This document shows positions 9,215 through 18,447 of a stretch of 64,000 bases of DNA, piece by piece. Source of the stretch: Ectobacillus sp042610425 (GTDB taxonomy: Bacteria; Bacillota; Bacilli; Bacillales; Bacillaceae_G). How positions within the stretch are numbered: the first letter of the stretch is position 1; every line of letters begins with the position of its first letter. Below the pieces are notes generated by a model. That model was given only the letters and a program-made list of their open reading frames with translations, did no database searches and had not been told where the DNA came from. The stretch spans positions 62,001 to 126,000 of the forward strand of contig NZ_JBGJZM010000004.1 of NCBI RefSeq assembly GCF_042610425.1, written 5' to 3'. A program made the translations under genes and the position numbers.

Positions 9215-9778
9215 ATGAAACCTATAATAACAGCACTTAGAGCAGCCATTGTGCTCTTAATCATAAGCGGATTGTTATATCCCGTAATAACAACAGGCGT
9301 TGCCCAAGTATTATTTCCGAAGCAGGCCGAAGGAAGTCTAGTCGTACAAGATGGTAAGGTACAAGGGTCTATACTATTAGCACAAGAATTTAAGGGAGAC
9401 GAATGGTTTCATTCAAGAGCTTCCGCCGCCAACTATGATCCGAAAGCTTCTGCTGCTACCAATGCAGCAATTGCCTCTGCGGATTATAAGAAGACAATTA
9501 CCGAATCTGTTAATCAGTTAAAAAAGGAAAATTTAAATATCGGTGCTTCCGTTCCCGCAGATATTGTGACAACGTCTGGATCCGGATTTGATCCGGATGT
9601 ATCACCAGAGGGAGCGAAGGCACAAGTGCCTCACGTTTCACAGGCTACAGGTATCACACAGGAACAATTACTTTCATTAATAGATTCGCATACGAATGGA
9701 CGGCAGCTTGGTTTGTTCGGTGAGCCGCGTGTAAACATATTAGAACTCAATTTAGTACTGCAGCAGATGAAAAAATAA
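9215..9778 (+). CDS. kdpC: KdpC subunit
   Basis: A 187-residue subunit with one N-terminal transmembrane helix and an extracytoplasmic domain, needed for assembly and activity of KdpFABC. Family motifs are present: QGSILLAQEF, FHSRASAANYDPKASAATN and the SGSGFDPDVSPEGAKAQV region. AAGGGGGGAAG precedes the ATG. An 18-bp perfect hairpin starts at the stop codon and separates this gene from the KdpD-like gene. Confidence 0.96.
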   Translation: MKPIITALRAAIVLLIISGLLYPVITTGVAQVLFPKQAEGSLVVQDGKVQGSILLAQEFKGDEWFHSRASAANYDPKASAATNAAIASADYKKTITESVNQLKKENLNIGASVPADIVTTSGSGFDPDVSPEGAKAQVPHVSQATGITQEQLLSLIDSHTNGRQLGLFGEPRVNILELNLVLQQMKK

Positions 9779-9821
9779 TACGAATGGACCGTTATATAAT
9801 AGGTATAACGGTCCATTCGTA
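9779..9821 (+). repeat. 18-bp perfect inverted repeat between kdpC and kdpD-like gene
   Basis: Arms 9779-9796 and 9804-9821 are perfectly complementary around a 7-nt loop. No T-run follows, so it is not a canonical terminator. It could stabilise the kdpFABC part of the message or lower read-through into the sensor-head gene. Confidence 0.85.
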
Positions 9822-9853
9822 TATTCCTAGAAAAAGAGAAGGGAGGTTTAGAA

Positions 9854-12187
9854 ATGAGGGAAGAGCAATTTCGTAGAAAAGCACCAGAGGAAATTTTAAA
9901 ATCGATTCAAAAAATATCAAAGGGTCGGTTGAAGATTATACTGGGTGCTGTTAGTGGCTCTGGTAAAACATATCATATGCTACAAGAAGGAAATAGTTTA
10001 AAAAAACGGGGTGTAGATGTTGTCATTGGTATTGTAAGTGCCCATAATCGTCCGAAAACGACTGAACAAATTGGAAGTTTACAAACGATTCCTTCTATTA
10101 TATGGGAACAAGATGGAGAGATGCAGTATGATCTCGATGTAGATGCCATTGTAGAGCGAAATCCGGAAGTCGTTCTAGTAGATAATCTCGCTCACCTGAA
10201 TCACATAGGAGCATCTCGCAGTACGAGATTGGAAGATATTCGTTTTTTACTCAGTAAAAAAATAAGTGTCATTACAACGGTTAATATATATGAGCTAGAA
10301 GGCATTGGGGACGAGGCAGGTAAGTTAACAGGGCGTAAAGTAACAGTAGAGTGCCTTATACCAGAAAATACCCTTGCCAGCGCGGATGAAGTAAAGCTGT
10401 TAGATGTTACACCTGAAGTTATAATGAATCGCCTGCAAGAGGGTAGTATAGATCAGAAACATGGAAAACGCGTAGAATATCATCTCTACGAGCGAAGCAA
10501 CCTCGCTGTTTTACGGGAGCTGGCACTACGTTTTTTTGCTAATGAAGTAAATGATACACTTGACGAATATCGCACATCTCACGGAATGATTGGATCGTCA
10601 GGTGCCTCAGAAAGAATAGTAGTTATGGCACAGTATCATTGGAATGGTAGCATTCTCGTTCGCCGCGGACATCAAATTGCCAAACGATTAGGTGGAGAGT
10701 TACTGGTTGTTTCGTTTCAACCACCTAACCAAAAATTATCGAATGAAGCACTGACATTTAAGCGTTCTATCATAAAGCTTGTTGAAAAAATAGGAGGTAC
10801 CTTTGAAGAAATTTTCTTATCTAACGGTTCATTAGCCCAACAAATTGTAACCTATGCAACGAGACATAGCGTAACTCGCATAGTAATGGGGCAATCCAAA
10901 CGAACACGGTGGGAAGAAATGATAAACGGTTCTATCATTAATAAAATATTACAAAAAAAGAGAAATATAGATATTTTCATCGTTGCTGATCGAGCAGAAC
11001 GTGATGGGGAAAGAGTGCTACCAACGAAACTCATTAGTAAGGATAATGAGCCGTATCGCCGGCTTTCGCAAAAGGAATTGGAGAGTGAAATTAATCGAAT
11101 AAAACAAGGAAAGCTGAAAGTGTATGTTGGCGCTGCACCTGGTGTAGGAAAAACGTATACGATGCTTCGTGAGGCCAATGAGCTAAGGAAAAAAGGAATA
11201 GATGTGGTTATAGGATTGCTGGAATCACATGGGCGGAAAGAAACCATTGAACAGGTAGGAGAACTAGAGAGTATATCTCAAAAACGTGTTTCTTATAAAG
11301 GAACTTATTTAACAGAAATGGATACTGAGGGTATTCTAAAGCGAAATCCTGAGGTTGTATTAGTAGATGAGCTCGCGCATACGAATATTCCAGGAAGCGA
11401 GCGACGGAAGCGCTACGAAGATGTTGACATCATATTGGCAGCAGGAATCTCTGTTATTGCAACGATGAATATTCAGCATGTAGAAAGCTTAAATGATAGT
11501 GTTGAACAAATTACAGGAATACGAGTTCGTGAAACTGTTCCTGACAGCATACTTCAAAAAGCAGATGAAATTGAATTGATTGACGTTTCTCCGAAGGCAT
11601 TACGTGAACGAATGAGGGAAGGCAATATTTATTCTCAAGACAAAATTGAACAAGCATTATCAAACTTCTTTAAAACTGGAAATTTGATTGCTCTGCGGGA
11701 GTTGGCACTTCGAGAAATTGCAGACGATGTTGATGAACGGCTAGAGGCATGGGAGAGGAAACAGGCGCTTCGCGGTCCTTGGCGTCAACAAGAAGTCATT
11801 TTCGTTTGTGTTGATCTCAGGGAGCAGAGTGAGAGATTAATTCGACGAGGATTTCGCATTGCGTATCGTTTAAAGGCGACTTGGTATGTAGCATTTGTAA
11901 AACAACATCCTTTGACTGAGCATGATCAACAAGTACTAGACAAGATAATTCAGTTAACAAGTCGTCTTGGAGGAATATTTGAAATGTATGAGTCCACTGA
12001 TCGGCGTCATATTTTCATTGAATTGGCTGAGCATATGAATGAAAAGCATGCAACGCAGGTAATCATCGGACAATCTGAACGAACACGATGGGAAGAAATT
12101 ACGAAAGGTTCCATTGTGCAGCGTTTGCTTCGAGAGGTTCGTCATATGGATGTGTTAGTCGTTTCTAATCATCATTCACAAACGTAA
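9854..12187 (+). CDS. Tandem KdpD sensor-head protein, kinase-less
   Basis: A 777-residue soluble protein made of two successive copies of the KdpD N-terminal head. Each copy has a KdpD ATPase domain followed by a universal-stress-protein (USP) domain. Copy 1 has Walker A GAVSGSGKTY (31-40), Walker B VVLVDNLAH (106-114) and a USP domain at about 250-380. Copy 2 has Walker A GAAPGVGKTY (426-435), the canonical VVLVDELAHTN and a USP domain at about 650-775. The sequence RTRWEE closes both USP copies. There are no transmembrane helices, dimerisation/phosphoacceptor domain or HATPase domain, and no kdpE follows. Kinase-less KdpD heads are known in the B. cereus group and cyanobacteria; the duplication is what stands out. 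Copy 1 carries Asn where copy 2 has the Walker B Glu, so it may bind but not hydrolyse ATP. A role in sensing K+, ATP or c-di-AMP is inferred. The start follows GGGAGG. Confidence 0.9.
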   Translation: MREEQFRRKAPEEILKSIQKISKGRLKIILGAVSGSGKTYHMLQEGNSLKKRGVDVVIGIVSAHNRPKTTEQIGSLQTIPSIIWEQDGEMQYDLDVDAIVERNPEVVLVDNLAHLNHIGASRSTRLEDIRFLLSKKISVITTVNIYELEGIGDEAGKLTGRKVTVECLIPENTLASADEVKLLDVTPEVIMNRLQEGSIDQKHGKRVEYHLYERSNLAVLRELALRFFANEVNDTLDEYRTSHGMIGSSGASERIVVMAQYHWNGSILVRRGHQIAKRLGGELLVVSFQPPNQKLSNEALTFKRSIIKLVEKIGGTFEEIFLSNGSLAQQIVTYATRHSVTRIVMGQSKRTRWEEMINGSIINKILQKKRNIDIFIVADRAERDGERVLPTKLISKDNEPYRRLSQKELESEINRIKQGKLKVYVGAAPGVGKTYTMLREANELRKKGIDVVIGLLESHGRKETIEQVGELESISQKRVSYKGTYLTEMDTEGILKRNPEVVLVDELAHTNIPGSERRKRYEDVDIILAAGISVIATMNIQHVESLNDSVEQITGIRVRETVPDSILQKADEIELIDVSPKALRERMREGNIYSQDKIEQALSNFFKTGNLIALRELALREIADDVDERLEAWERKQALRGPWRQQEVIFVCVDLREQSERLIRRGFRIAYRLKATWYVAFVKQHPLTEHDQQVLDKIIQLTSRLGGIFEMYESTDRRHIFIELAEHMNEKHATQVIIGQSERTRWEEITKGSIVQRLLREVRHMDVLVVSNHHSQT

Positions 12188-12218
12188 GGAAGCTGACTCT
12201 ACTAGGAGTAGCTTCCTC
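12187..12218 (+). terminator. Hairpin between convergent kdp and ABC genes
   Basis: GGAAGCT pairs with AGCTTCC around a 15-nt loop that can itself fold (CTACT/AGTAG). The T-rich tail is weak. It lies between two convergent genes, so it may serve both strands. Confidence 0.5.
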
Positions 12219-12229
12219 GTTATTACATG

Positions 12230-13528
12230 CTATTCGTCCTCTGAATCGAGCTCTTCTTCACCGATAAATAATTGATTCGTATCTTCATCATAATCAAATA
12301 AGTCTGCATACCGTCCCCAGTCGATAAGGGCATCTAATTGTTTTTCTGATTCTTCTGCATTAAAATGTTGATTTAAAATTTCAATAAAAAATTCCCAGTT
12401 CATTGTTTTGTTTGCTTTCGAATTCAATACGTTGACGATTGTAGTCATCATTGGAATCCGTTCCAAAATCTGTTGCTTAAACAAATCCTTTCGATCTTGA
12501 ACGGAAATTTCAGCAAATTGCTGACCAATTTTTGTTAAGGATATGTCACCGTTCATGGTATTGGTAAATCCTAATAAATCTGAAGAATCAACGAGTGGAA
12601 GGAAGTCTTCCAAATCTAGCATGAGCTCTTCCCCAGCTAGTTTGTATAAGTCGATTGTATCTTCATCTAAATCTTGCAGAAGCTCAAGGAATCCTGCAAG
12701 CGCACCGCCTGGCACTGTAGAAGGTATTTGTGGCCACTTATTCGTATTTTTCTTTTCAACTATGTTCTTTTCTCTTCGGGTAAGAAGAGAATACAAGTGA
12801 TCGACAATGCTTGTAAAAGTAGGATGCTCTTTATCGCGAGGACGATCGAGCATGACAGAAATATCAGCGATGATATGTGCAGGATCACGCGATAGAACAA
12901 TTGCCCGGTCTGACATGTATACAGCTTCCTCAATACTATGTGTAACCATAATGATGGACTTTGTAGGAATTTTTTTCTCATACCAAAGATCTAAAATATC
13001 ATTTTTTAAGTTTTCTGCAGTTAGTACGTCGAGTGCGGAAAAGGGTTCGTCCATTAATAAAATGTCAGGTTCCATTACAAGTGCTCGGCCAATCCCAACG
13101 CGCTGACGCATACCACCAGAAAGTTCTTTCGGATAGGCATTTTCAAAACCCTCTAGCCCAATCATTTCAATAATGTCATCCACTTTATCTTTTTTTTCCT
13201 TTACAGATATAGTGAATTTCTCTAAGCCTAACTCGATATTTTCTTGTACCGTTAGCCATGGAAAGAGTGCAAAGGACTGGAACACCATACTGCAACCAGG
13301 ATTAATACTATCGACTGTTTTTCCATTATAAGTAACAATTCCTTTAGAAGGAGGAACAAGACCCGCTATAATTCGTAGTAGCGATGATTTACCTGACCCT
13401 GAAGGACCTAGGATACTCACATATTCTCCTTCTTTTATATCGAGTGAAATGTTTTCCAACACAACTTTATTTTGAGATTTTTCTTTTTCATATAACTTTG
13501 TTACATCTTGTACGCGAATGAGAGTCAC
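12230..13528 (-). CDS. ABC importer ATPase with C-terminal AAA-associated domain (NitT/TauT type)
   Basis: A 432-residue ATP-binding subunit. The ABC domain shows Walker A GPSGSGKS (41-48), a Q-loop, the signature LSGGMRQR and Walker B ILLMDEP. From about residue 290 there is an acidic helical extension of the AAA-associated C-terminal type found on some nitrate/sulfonate/taurine-like importers. I choose GTG 13528, preceded by AAAGGAGG; longer upstream in-frame extensions overlap the permease. Its partner is the double permease immediately upstream (14 nt). No substrate-binding protein is encoded nearby, so the substrate is unknown. Confidence 0.88.
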   Translation of the reverse strand: MTLIRVQDVTKLYEKEKSQNKVVLENISLDIKEGEYVSILGPSGSGKSSLLRIIAGLVPPSKGIVTYNGKTVDSINPGCSMVFQSFALFPWLTVQENIELGLEKFTISVKEKKDKVDDIIEMIGLEGFENAYPKELSGGMRQRVGIGRALVMEPDILLMDEPFSALDVLTAENLKNDILDLWYEKKIPTKSIIMVTHSIEEAVYMSDRAIVLSRDPAHIIADISVMLDRPRDKEHPTFTSIVDHLYSLLTRREKNIVEKKNTNKWPQIPSTVPGGALAGFLELLQDLDEDTIDLYKLAGEELMLDLEDFLPLVDSSDLLGFTNTMNGDISLTKIGQQFAEISVQDRKDLFKQQILERIPMMTTIVNVLNSKANKTMNWEFFIEILNQHFNAEESEKQLDALIDWGRYADLFDYDEDTNQLFIGEEELDSEDE

Positions 13529-13542
13529 AGAACATTCCTCCT

Positions 13543-15282
13543 TTAGTCTAGATGATACTTCGTTTCCGCAATATGGTACATTTTTCTCCAGAAAAAGCGA
13601 TTCACTACGACGACAAGTGTAGCCATGACGAAAATACCCCAAATGATATGTGGCCAGTTCCCGGCAGTTGTCGCTTGTGTAATATAAGAACCAAGTCCTG
13701 TAGCAATAAGATTATTTTCCTTCCATGATACGATTTCTGCTACAATACTTGCATTCCAAGCTCCACCACTAGCTGTAATACCACCCGTTACTAAATAGGG
13801 GAAAATGCCTGGTAGAATAAGGGTTGTCCATTTTTTTCTTGTAGATAAATTTGTCATATTTGCCGCTTCTCGAAGATCGGATGGAATTGCCATCGCACCT
13901 GCAATAACGTTAAATAAAATGTACCATTGCGTTCCAAGCATCATAAGTGGTATGGCACCAATTTCAAAATTAATATTGTATTTCACATACAATATAGTTA
14001 AGAAAGGAAATGCCATGTTTGCTGGAAATGAAGAAAGAACTTGGACAATTGGCTGTGCAATTCGGGATAATCGCGGATTAAATCCAATTGCAACTCCTAC
14101 TGGAATTGTCCACAATGCTCCGAAAATAGTCGAGATGATAACACGCCCCATTGTTAGTAGACCGAGTCCAATGACGTGGACCATTTCTTGTGGACCGAGT
14201 GATGCAACATATTGCACGCCTTGAACGGAATAGGATCCTATAAAAATTATCACTACTAGAAAAACAATTGCTCCAAAAATTCGACCCCAAATCGGTCTTA
14301 CAACAAGCTTCGGAAGAGAAGGAAGGGTATCCTGCTTGAATGTTTTACGTAAACGGTATAGCAATTCCTTTCTTGCTTCGGCAAAGCGTTCGCTCATTAC
14401 TTGGAAAAAAGCAGCACGGGTAATAACCGTAAGAACCCAAGAAGATTGCGTTGAAACAGAAGCCGTTTGTTCATTACGAAATTTCTGTGACCAAGTAACA
14501 ACAGGTCGCCAAAATAGTTGATCGACTAAGACAATGAGAATAATCATTGTCAGAATTGCATAAAACATAGCACTCATATTTCCGGTTGCAATAGCAGTTG
14601 CCATGTATGATCCAATACCGGGTAATTGAATGTTGTTATTTAAAACAGAAATGGATTCCGATGCAGCAAGGAAAAACCAGCCCCCACCGAATGACATCAT
14701 ACTGTTCCAAACGAGTCCAATTGTTGAATGAGGAAGTTCTAGCTTCGTAAAGCGCATCCAAGGACTTAATTGACTCATTTTCGTAAATTCTGAAAGATCT
14801 TTAGGAACAGATCGTAGGGAATAGTAGAAGCTAAGCGTCATATTCCATGCTTGCCCCGTGAAGATTGCAAAGATAGATGCACATTCAACCCCAAGGAGAC
14901 TGTTTGGAAATAAGGCCATAAAACCTACCACAGTCGCAGATAAAAATCCAAGAACTGGAACAGATTGTAAAATGTCGATAATAGGAATCATGATACGTTC
15001 TGTCCATTTATTCATAATAGCAATTTTGGCGTACATTAAAGTAAAAAGTAAAGAGGCCCCATAGGCTATGAACATGCGTAGCAACGATCGACCTGCATAG
15101 TAGGGCAAATAGGCCGGAGATAGGTTAATATCAATATTTTGTTGTGGAGAGAAAGGTACTTTCATTCCTTTTCCTAACAGAATAAATACATACAACAATC
15201 CGAAAATAGATAATAATACCACGATATCAGCCCAACTGAATCGTTTCTCTTGTTTTGCTGATGATAAGGTTGTTGCTTTCAC
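13543..15282 (-). CDS. ABC importer permease, two fused permease domains
   Basis: A 579-residue inner-membrane protein containing two binding-protein-dependent permease domains in tandem. The first has its EAA-like loop near FTKMSQLSPWMRFTKLELP (about residues 160-185), the second near LREAANMTNLSTRKKWTTLILP (about 480-500). One polypeptide therefore supplies both halves of the translocation pore that usually form a dimer. GTG 15282 follows AAGGAGG. It is transcribed first, with the ATPase second. The 282 nt upstream (15283-15564) hold its promoter region and no gene. Confidence 0.88.
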   Translation of the reverse strand: MKATTLSSAKQEKRFSWADIVVLLSIFGLLYVFILLGKGMKVPFSPQQNIDINLSPAYLPYYAGRSLLRMFIAYGASLLFTLMYAKIAIMNKWTERIMIPIIDILQSVPVLGFLSATVVGFMALFPNSLLGVECASIFAIFTGQAWNMTLSFYYSLRSVPKDLSEFTKMSQLSPWMRFTKLELPHSTIGLVWNSMMSFGGGWFFLAASESISVLNNNIQLPGIGSYMATAIATGNMSAMFYAILTMIILIVLVDQLFWRPVVTWSQKFRNEQTASVSTQSSWVLTVITRAAFFQVMSERFAEARKELLYRLRKTFKQDTLPSLPKLVVRPIWGRIFGAIVFLVVIIFIGSYSVQGVQYVASLGPQEMVHVIGLGLLTMGRVIISTIFGALWTIPVGVAIGFNPRLSRIAQPIVQVLSSFPANMAFPFLTILYVKYNINFEIGAIPLMMLGTQWYILFNVIAGAMAIPSDLREAANMTNLSTRKKWTTLILPGIFPYLVTGGITASGGAWNASIVAEIVSWKENNLIATGLGSYITQATTAGNWPHIIWGIFVMATLVVVVNRFFWRKMYHIAETKYHLD

Positions 15283-15564
15283 TTTGCTTTCCTCCTTGTT
15301 TCATCAAGGTGTGTACATATGAATGAACGAAGGATACACAGAATTGATGATTATATCATTTCTATAGCTATCAAACCCAAAGTATCTTTCCTACAAAGCG
15401 AATTAGGCAACACATCAAGTTCGTTTTGTAAGGAAGCCTTGTTCAAAATATGTATTTTATGTATGAGTTAAATTTTTTTAACATATGGAAGTTGACCGAC
15501 TCTATTTTAACATTCTTGTCTCTCATAAATATGTGAAAAATTATGACTTTACATTTTTGTAATA

Positions 15565-16668
15565 TTACTTTACAGAGCCATTCATATTCTGTTCCTTACG
15601 AAGCTTCCAAAGTCGATGCATATGCTGCACAATTACTTTTAAGACGGCATAAGTAGGGATTGCAAGAATCAGTCCAAGTACACCTGCGAGGCTCCCTGAA
15701 ACAAGAAGCAGTGAAATAATGGTTAATGGATGAATAGATAGGGACCGTCCCATAATTTGTGGTGAAATAATATTTCCTTCAATTTGATGTGCAATGATTA
15801 CAACAATCAATACCTTTACAACCATCGCTGGAGACATCAGAAAAGCAACAATAATAGCAGGAATGCTTGCAATAATAGGTCCGAGAAATGGAATGACATT
15901 CACAAGCATCGCTACAATAGCAAGAACGAGAGAATAGTCAATACCGATAATTACATACCCAATATATAGCATAACCCCCACACACATACTAATAAAAATT
16001 TGACCTTGAATGTATGAGCTAAGTGCTTTGTCTAAATCTAACAATATCTGATATCCATGGTCGCGTTGGGAGGTAGGAAGAAAGCGAACAATTAGCTTCG
16101 GTATATTTTCCCCTTCCTTTAGCATATAAAACAGGATAAATGGAACCGTAACAAACACGGTAACGATACTTGTTACAATGCCAATGATATTTACAACGTT
16201 ACTACCTAGATTAGATAAAGTGAAAGATAAGTATTTGTATGCTTGGTCAGAAAGATTAGCTAGGCTTAGGTTTCCGTTTGTTTGAAACCGATTAATCCAT
16301 TCATTATGTTCCAATTCAATAATTTTCAGGCGTGCTGATTCTAATAGATAAGGTGCATTATTTATTAAACTGGTCGTCTGTCGTTGTAAGATCGGACCAA
16401 GATTATAAACGATAAGAAAAATAATACTAGCTGCGACTAGATAAATGAGAAAGATGCTGAGAGATCTACGCATTTTTTTAGATTCTAAAAATGATACGAG
16501 GGGACGAAATAAATAATACAAAACACCAGCAACTAAAAATGGAGTAAATAAAGTTTGAATAATGACGGCAATGGGTCGGAAAATAAAATTTATCTTGGTT
16601 CCCATAAAAATAATGAGAAAAATGAGGAGTATTCCGTACCCGATACGAAATAGTTTGGTTTGTGGCAT
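15565..16668 (-). CDS. AI-2E family membrane protein (YtvI/PerM-like)
   Basis: A 367-residue polytopic protein of the AI-2 exporter-like (UPF0118/PerM) family. It has paired N-terminal helices, a central soluble segment (about residues 90-140) and a C-terminal helix cluster with the family-typical LVNVIPFLGPIIASIP motif. Members are linked to export of small molecules or ion antiport, and the substrate here cannot be read from context. It is transcribed away from the germinant receptor operon; a second family member (21148-22179) lies on that operon's other side. Confidence 0.88.
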   Translation of the reverse strand: MPQTKLFRIGYGILLIFLIIFMGTKINFIFRPIAVIIQTLFTPFLVAGVLYYLFRPLVSFLESKKMRRSLSIFLIYLVAASIIFLIVYNLGPILQRQTTSLINNAPYLLESARLKIIELEHNEWINRFQTNGNLSLANLSDQAYKYLSFTLSNLGSNVVNIIGIVTSIVTVFVTVPFILFYMLKEGENIPKLIVRFLPTSQRDHGYQILLDLDKALSSYIQGQIFISMCVGVMLYIGYVIIGIDYSLVLAIVAMLVNVIPFLGPIIASIPAIIVAFLMSPAMVVKVLIVVIIAHQIEGNIISPQIMGRSLSIHPLTIISLLLVSGSLAGVLGLILAIPTYAVLKVIVQHMHRLWKLRKEQNMNGSVK

Positions 16669-16797
16669 AGTCTCACCTTCTTTTTATAAATTATAAATAC
16701 GAACTCTCTAAGCTTAACAAATGAAATAGAAATCAACTACCTATTTTTCATTTTTTCGGTTTAGTAATAACGGGAAAGGGGTAAGAGGAGTAGAAGT

Positions 16798-16829
16798 GCA
16801 TAAATATGGAAGAGTTATTACATAAAATA
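16798..16829 (+). promoter_or_regulatory. Possible forespore (sigma-G-like) promoter
   Basis: GCATAA (16798-16803), 17 nt, then CATAAAATA (16821-16829). The GCATA and CAT cores resemble forespore promoters, as expected for a germinant receptor, but the match at the -10 end is imperfect. Confidence 0.35.
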
Positions 16830-16878
16830 GTGGAGACTGAGGAACGATAGAGGGAAAGCAACTTCTTTGGAAGGTGAA

Positions 16879-18447
16879 ATGAACTTGAAATTACATAACT
16901 CTCGTCGTGGGCGTCAGAAAAATAGTAGTGAGTCTAACACTAGCTTAGCTTCTTCTCTATTACAAAAGCAAATTCATACCAATTTGGAAATGTTACAGAC
17001 CATTATGGGCAAAAGTACGGATATTATTACACGAAAAATCATGATGAAGGAGGAAGAGATATTTGCTGCAGTTGTACACATTTCAGGAATTTCCGATGAA
17101 GAACAAATCGATCGAGCGATTATTGCCCCTTTGCTTTCTGCGCAAATAGATTGTAAAGATATACAAGAAGCGGTCTTTCAAGTGAAACAAGCCATTTCAG
17201 TTTCAAATATAACAATAGGTGAGAATTGGAAGGATGTTAGTAATGCCATTCTCTCTGGGAGTGCTGCCATTTTTATTGACGGATGGGAGCAAGCTTTTTT
17301 GGCAAATACAACAAAAATGCAAAGCCGTTCACTAACAGAATCCACTACACAAACGGTTATTCGCGGACCAAAGGATAGCTTTACTGAAAACTTTGGAACG
17401 AATGTTGCACTCGTTCGCAGCAAGCTGCAAAGTCAAAATTTGCGTCTTGAGACGATGAAGATTGGGAAAGAAACGCAAACCAATGTTGGCATGATGTATA
17501 TCAAAGGAATAGCTAACAATGAGATGGTTGGAGATGTGAAAAAGAATTTACAACGAATCGATATTGACGGTGTATTAGAATCGGCATACGTAGAAACCTA
17601 TCTTCGTGACGATACAATCAGTCTATTTCCAACTTTAGTAAACACGGAACGACCTGATGTGGTGATTGGAAATTTATTGGAAGGACGAATTGCAATTTTC
17701 GTACACGGAACCCCTTATGTACTCATAGGTCCGGCAACCTTTATTCAGTTTTTTCAAATCTCTGAAGATTATTATGGAAATCAATATATAAGTTCATTTA
17801 TTCGCTTACTTAGGTTTATATCATTTTTTATTTCGATGTTTGTGCCAGCTATTTATATTGCGCTTATTTCTCATCATCAAGGTCTCATTCCAACCCAGCT
17901 ACTTATTAGTATGGCCGTACAAAGAGAAGGCGTTCCGTTTCCTCAAATTGTGGAGTTATTTGGGATGGAAATTATCTTTGAAATATTACATGAAGCAGGT
18001 ATTCGTATGCCCCGGGCAATCGGACAAGCATTTTCAATTGTTGGTGCACTCATAATAGGCCAAGCGGCAGTGCAGGCAGGTATTGTATCGGCGACGGTGG
18101 TTATTATCGTTAGCATTACAGCGCTGTCCACCTTTGTTATTCCAAATTATAATATGTCGATTGCATCTCGTATGCTGCGGTTTATCTTTATCTTGCTTGC
18201 AGCTTTTCTTGGATTGTATGGGATTACTCTAGGCTTTCTTATTGTTGTGCTTCATATGTGCGGCTTACGTTCGTTTGGGGTACCATATATGGCTCCTATT
18301 TCGCCTTTGCGAATCGATGAATTAAAAGATACATTCATTCGCTTTCCCTTACCAAGCTTACTAAAGAAGAGACCATCTCCGGCTAGTTCGCAAAATAAAA
18401 CACGAGAGGAGATCCATAATAATCATGAAGGTTCGAATGAAAAGTAG
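16879..18447 (+). CDS. Spore germinant receptor A subunit (GerA family)
   Basis: A 522-residue GerA-family A subunit, located in the spore inner membrane, part of the complex that senses germinants. A hydrophilic N-terminal region (about 1-290), with the family motif of N-terminal receptor domains (EGWEQAF-like; NVALVRSKL), precedes five or so C-terminal helices containing the FVPAIYIALISHHQGLIPTQ region. Start ATG 16879 follows GGAAGG closely; an in-frame TTG at 16867 is an alternative. Gene order A-C-B, as in B. subtilis gerK, suggests a GerK-like receptor, but paralogues are hard to tell apart. It overlaps the C subunit by 23 nt. Confidence 0.93.
   Translation: MNLKLHNSRRGRQKNSSESNTSLASSLLQKQIHTNLEMLQTIMGKSTDIITRKIMMKEEEIFAAVVHISGISDEEQIDRAIIAPLLSAQIDCKDIQEAVFQVKQAISVSNITIGENWKDVSNAILSGSAAIFIDGWEQAFLANTTKMQSRSLTESTTQTVIRGPKDSFTENFGTNVALVRSKLQSQNLRLETMKIGKETQTNVGMMYIKGIANNEMVGDVKKNLQRIDIDGVLESAYVETYLRDDTISLFPTLVNTERPDVVIGNLLEGRIAIFVHGTPYVLIGPATFIQFFQISEDYYGNQYISSFIRLLRFISFFISMFVPAIYIALISHHQGLIPTQLLISMAVQREGVPFPQIVELFGMEIIFEILHEAGIRMPRAIGQAFSIVGALIIGQAAVQAGIVSATVVIIVSITALSTFVIPNYNMSIASRMLRFIFILLAAFLGLYGITLGFLIVVLHMCGLRSFGVPYMAPISPLRIDELKDTFIRFPLPSLLKKRPSPASSQNKTREEIHNNHEGSNEK

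Noticed and set aside
9854..12187. KdpD-like gene as a frameshifted remnant of a full kdpD
   Set aside because: Both heads are intact in one uninterrupted frame, and no kinase remnant follows in the 42 nt before the next gene.
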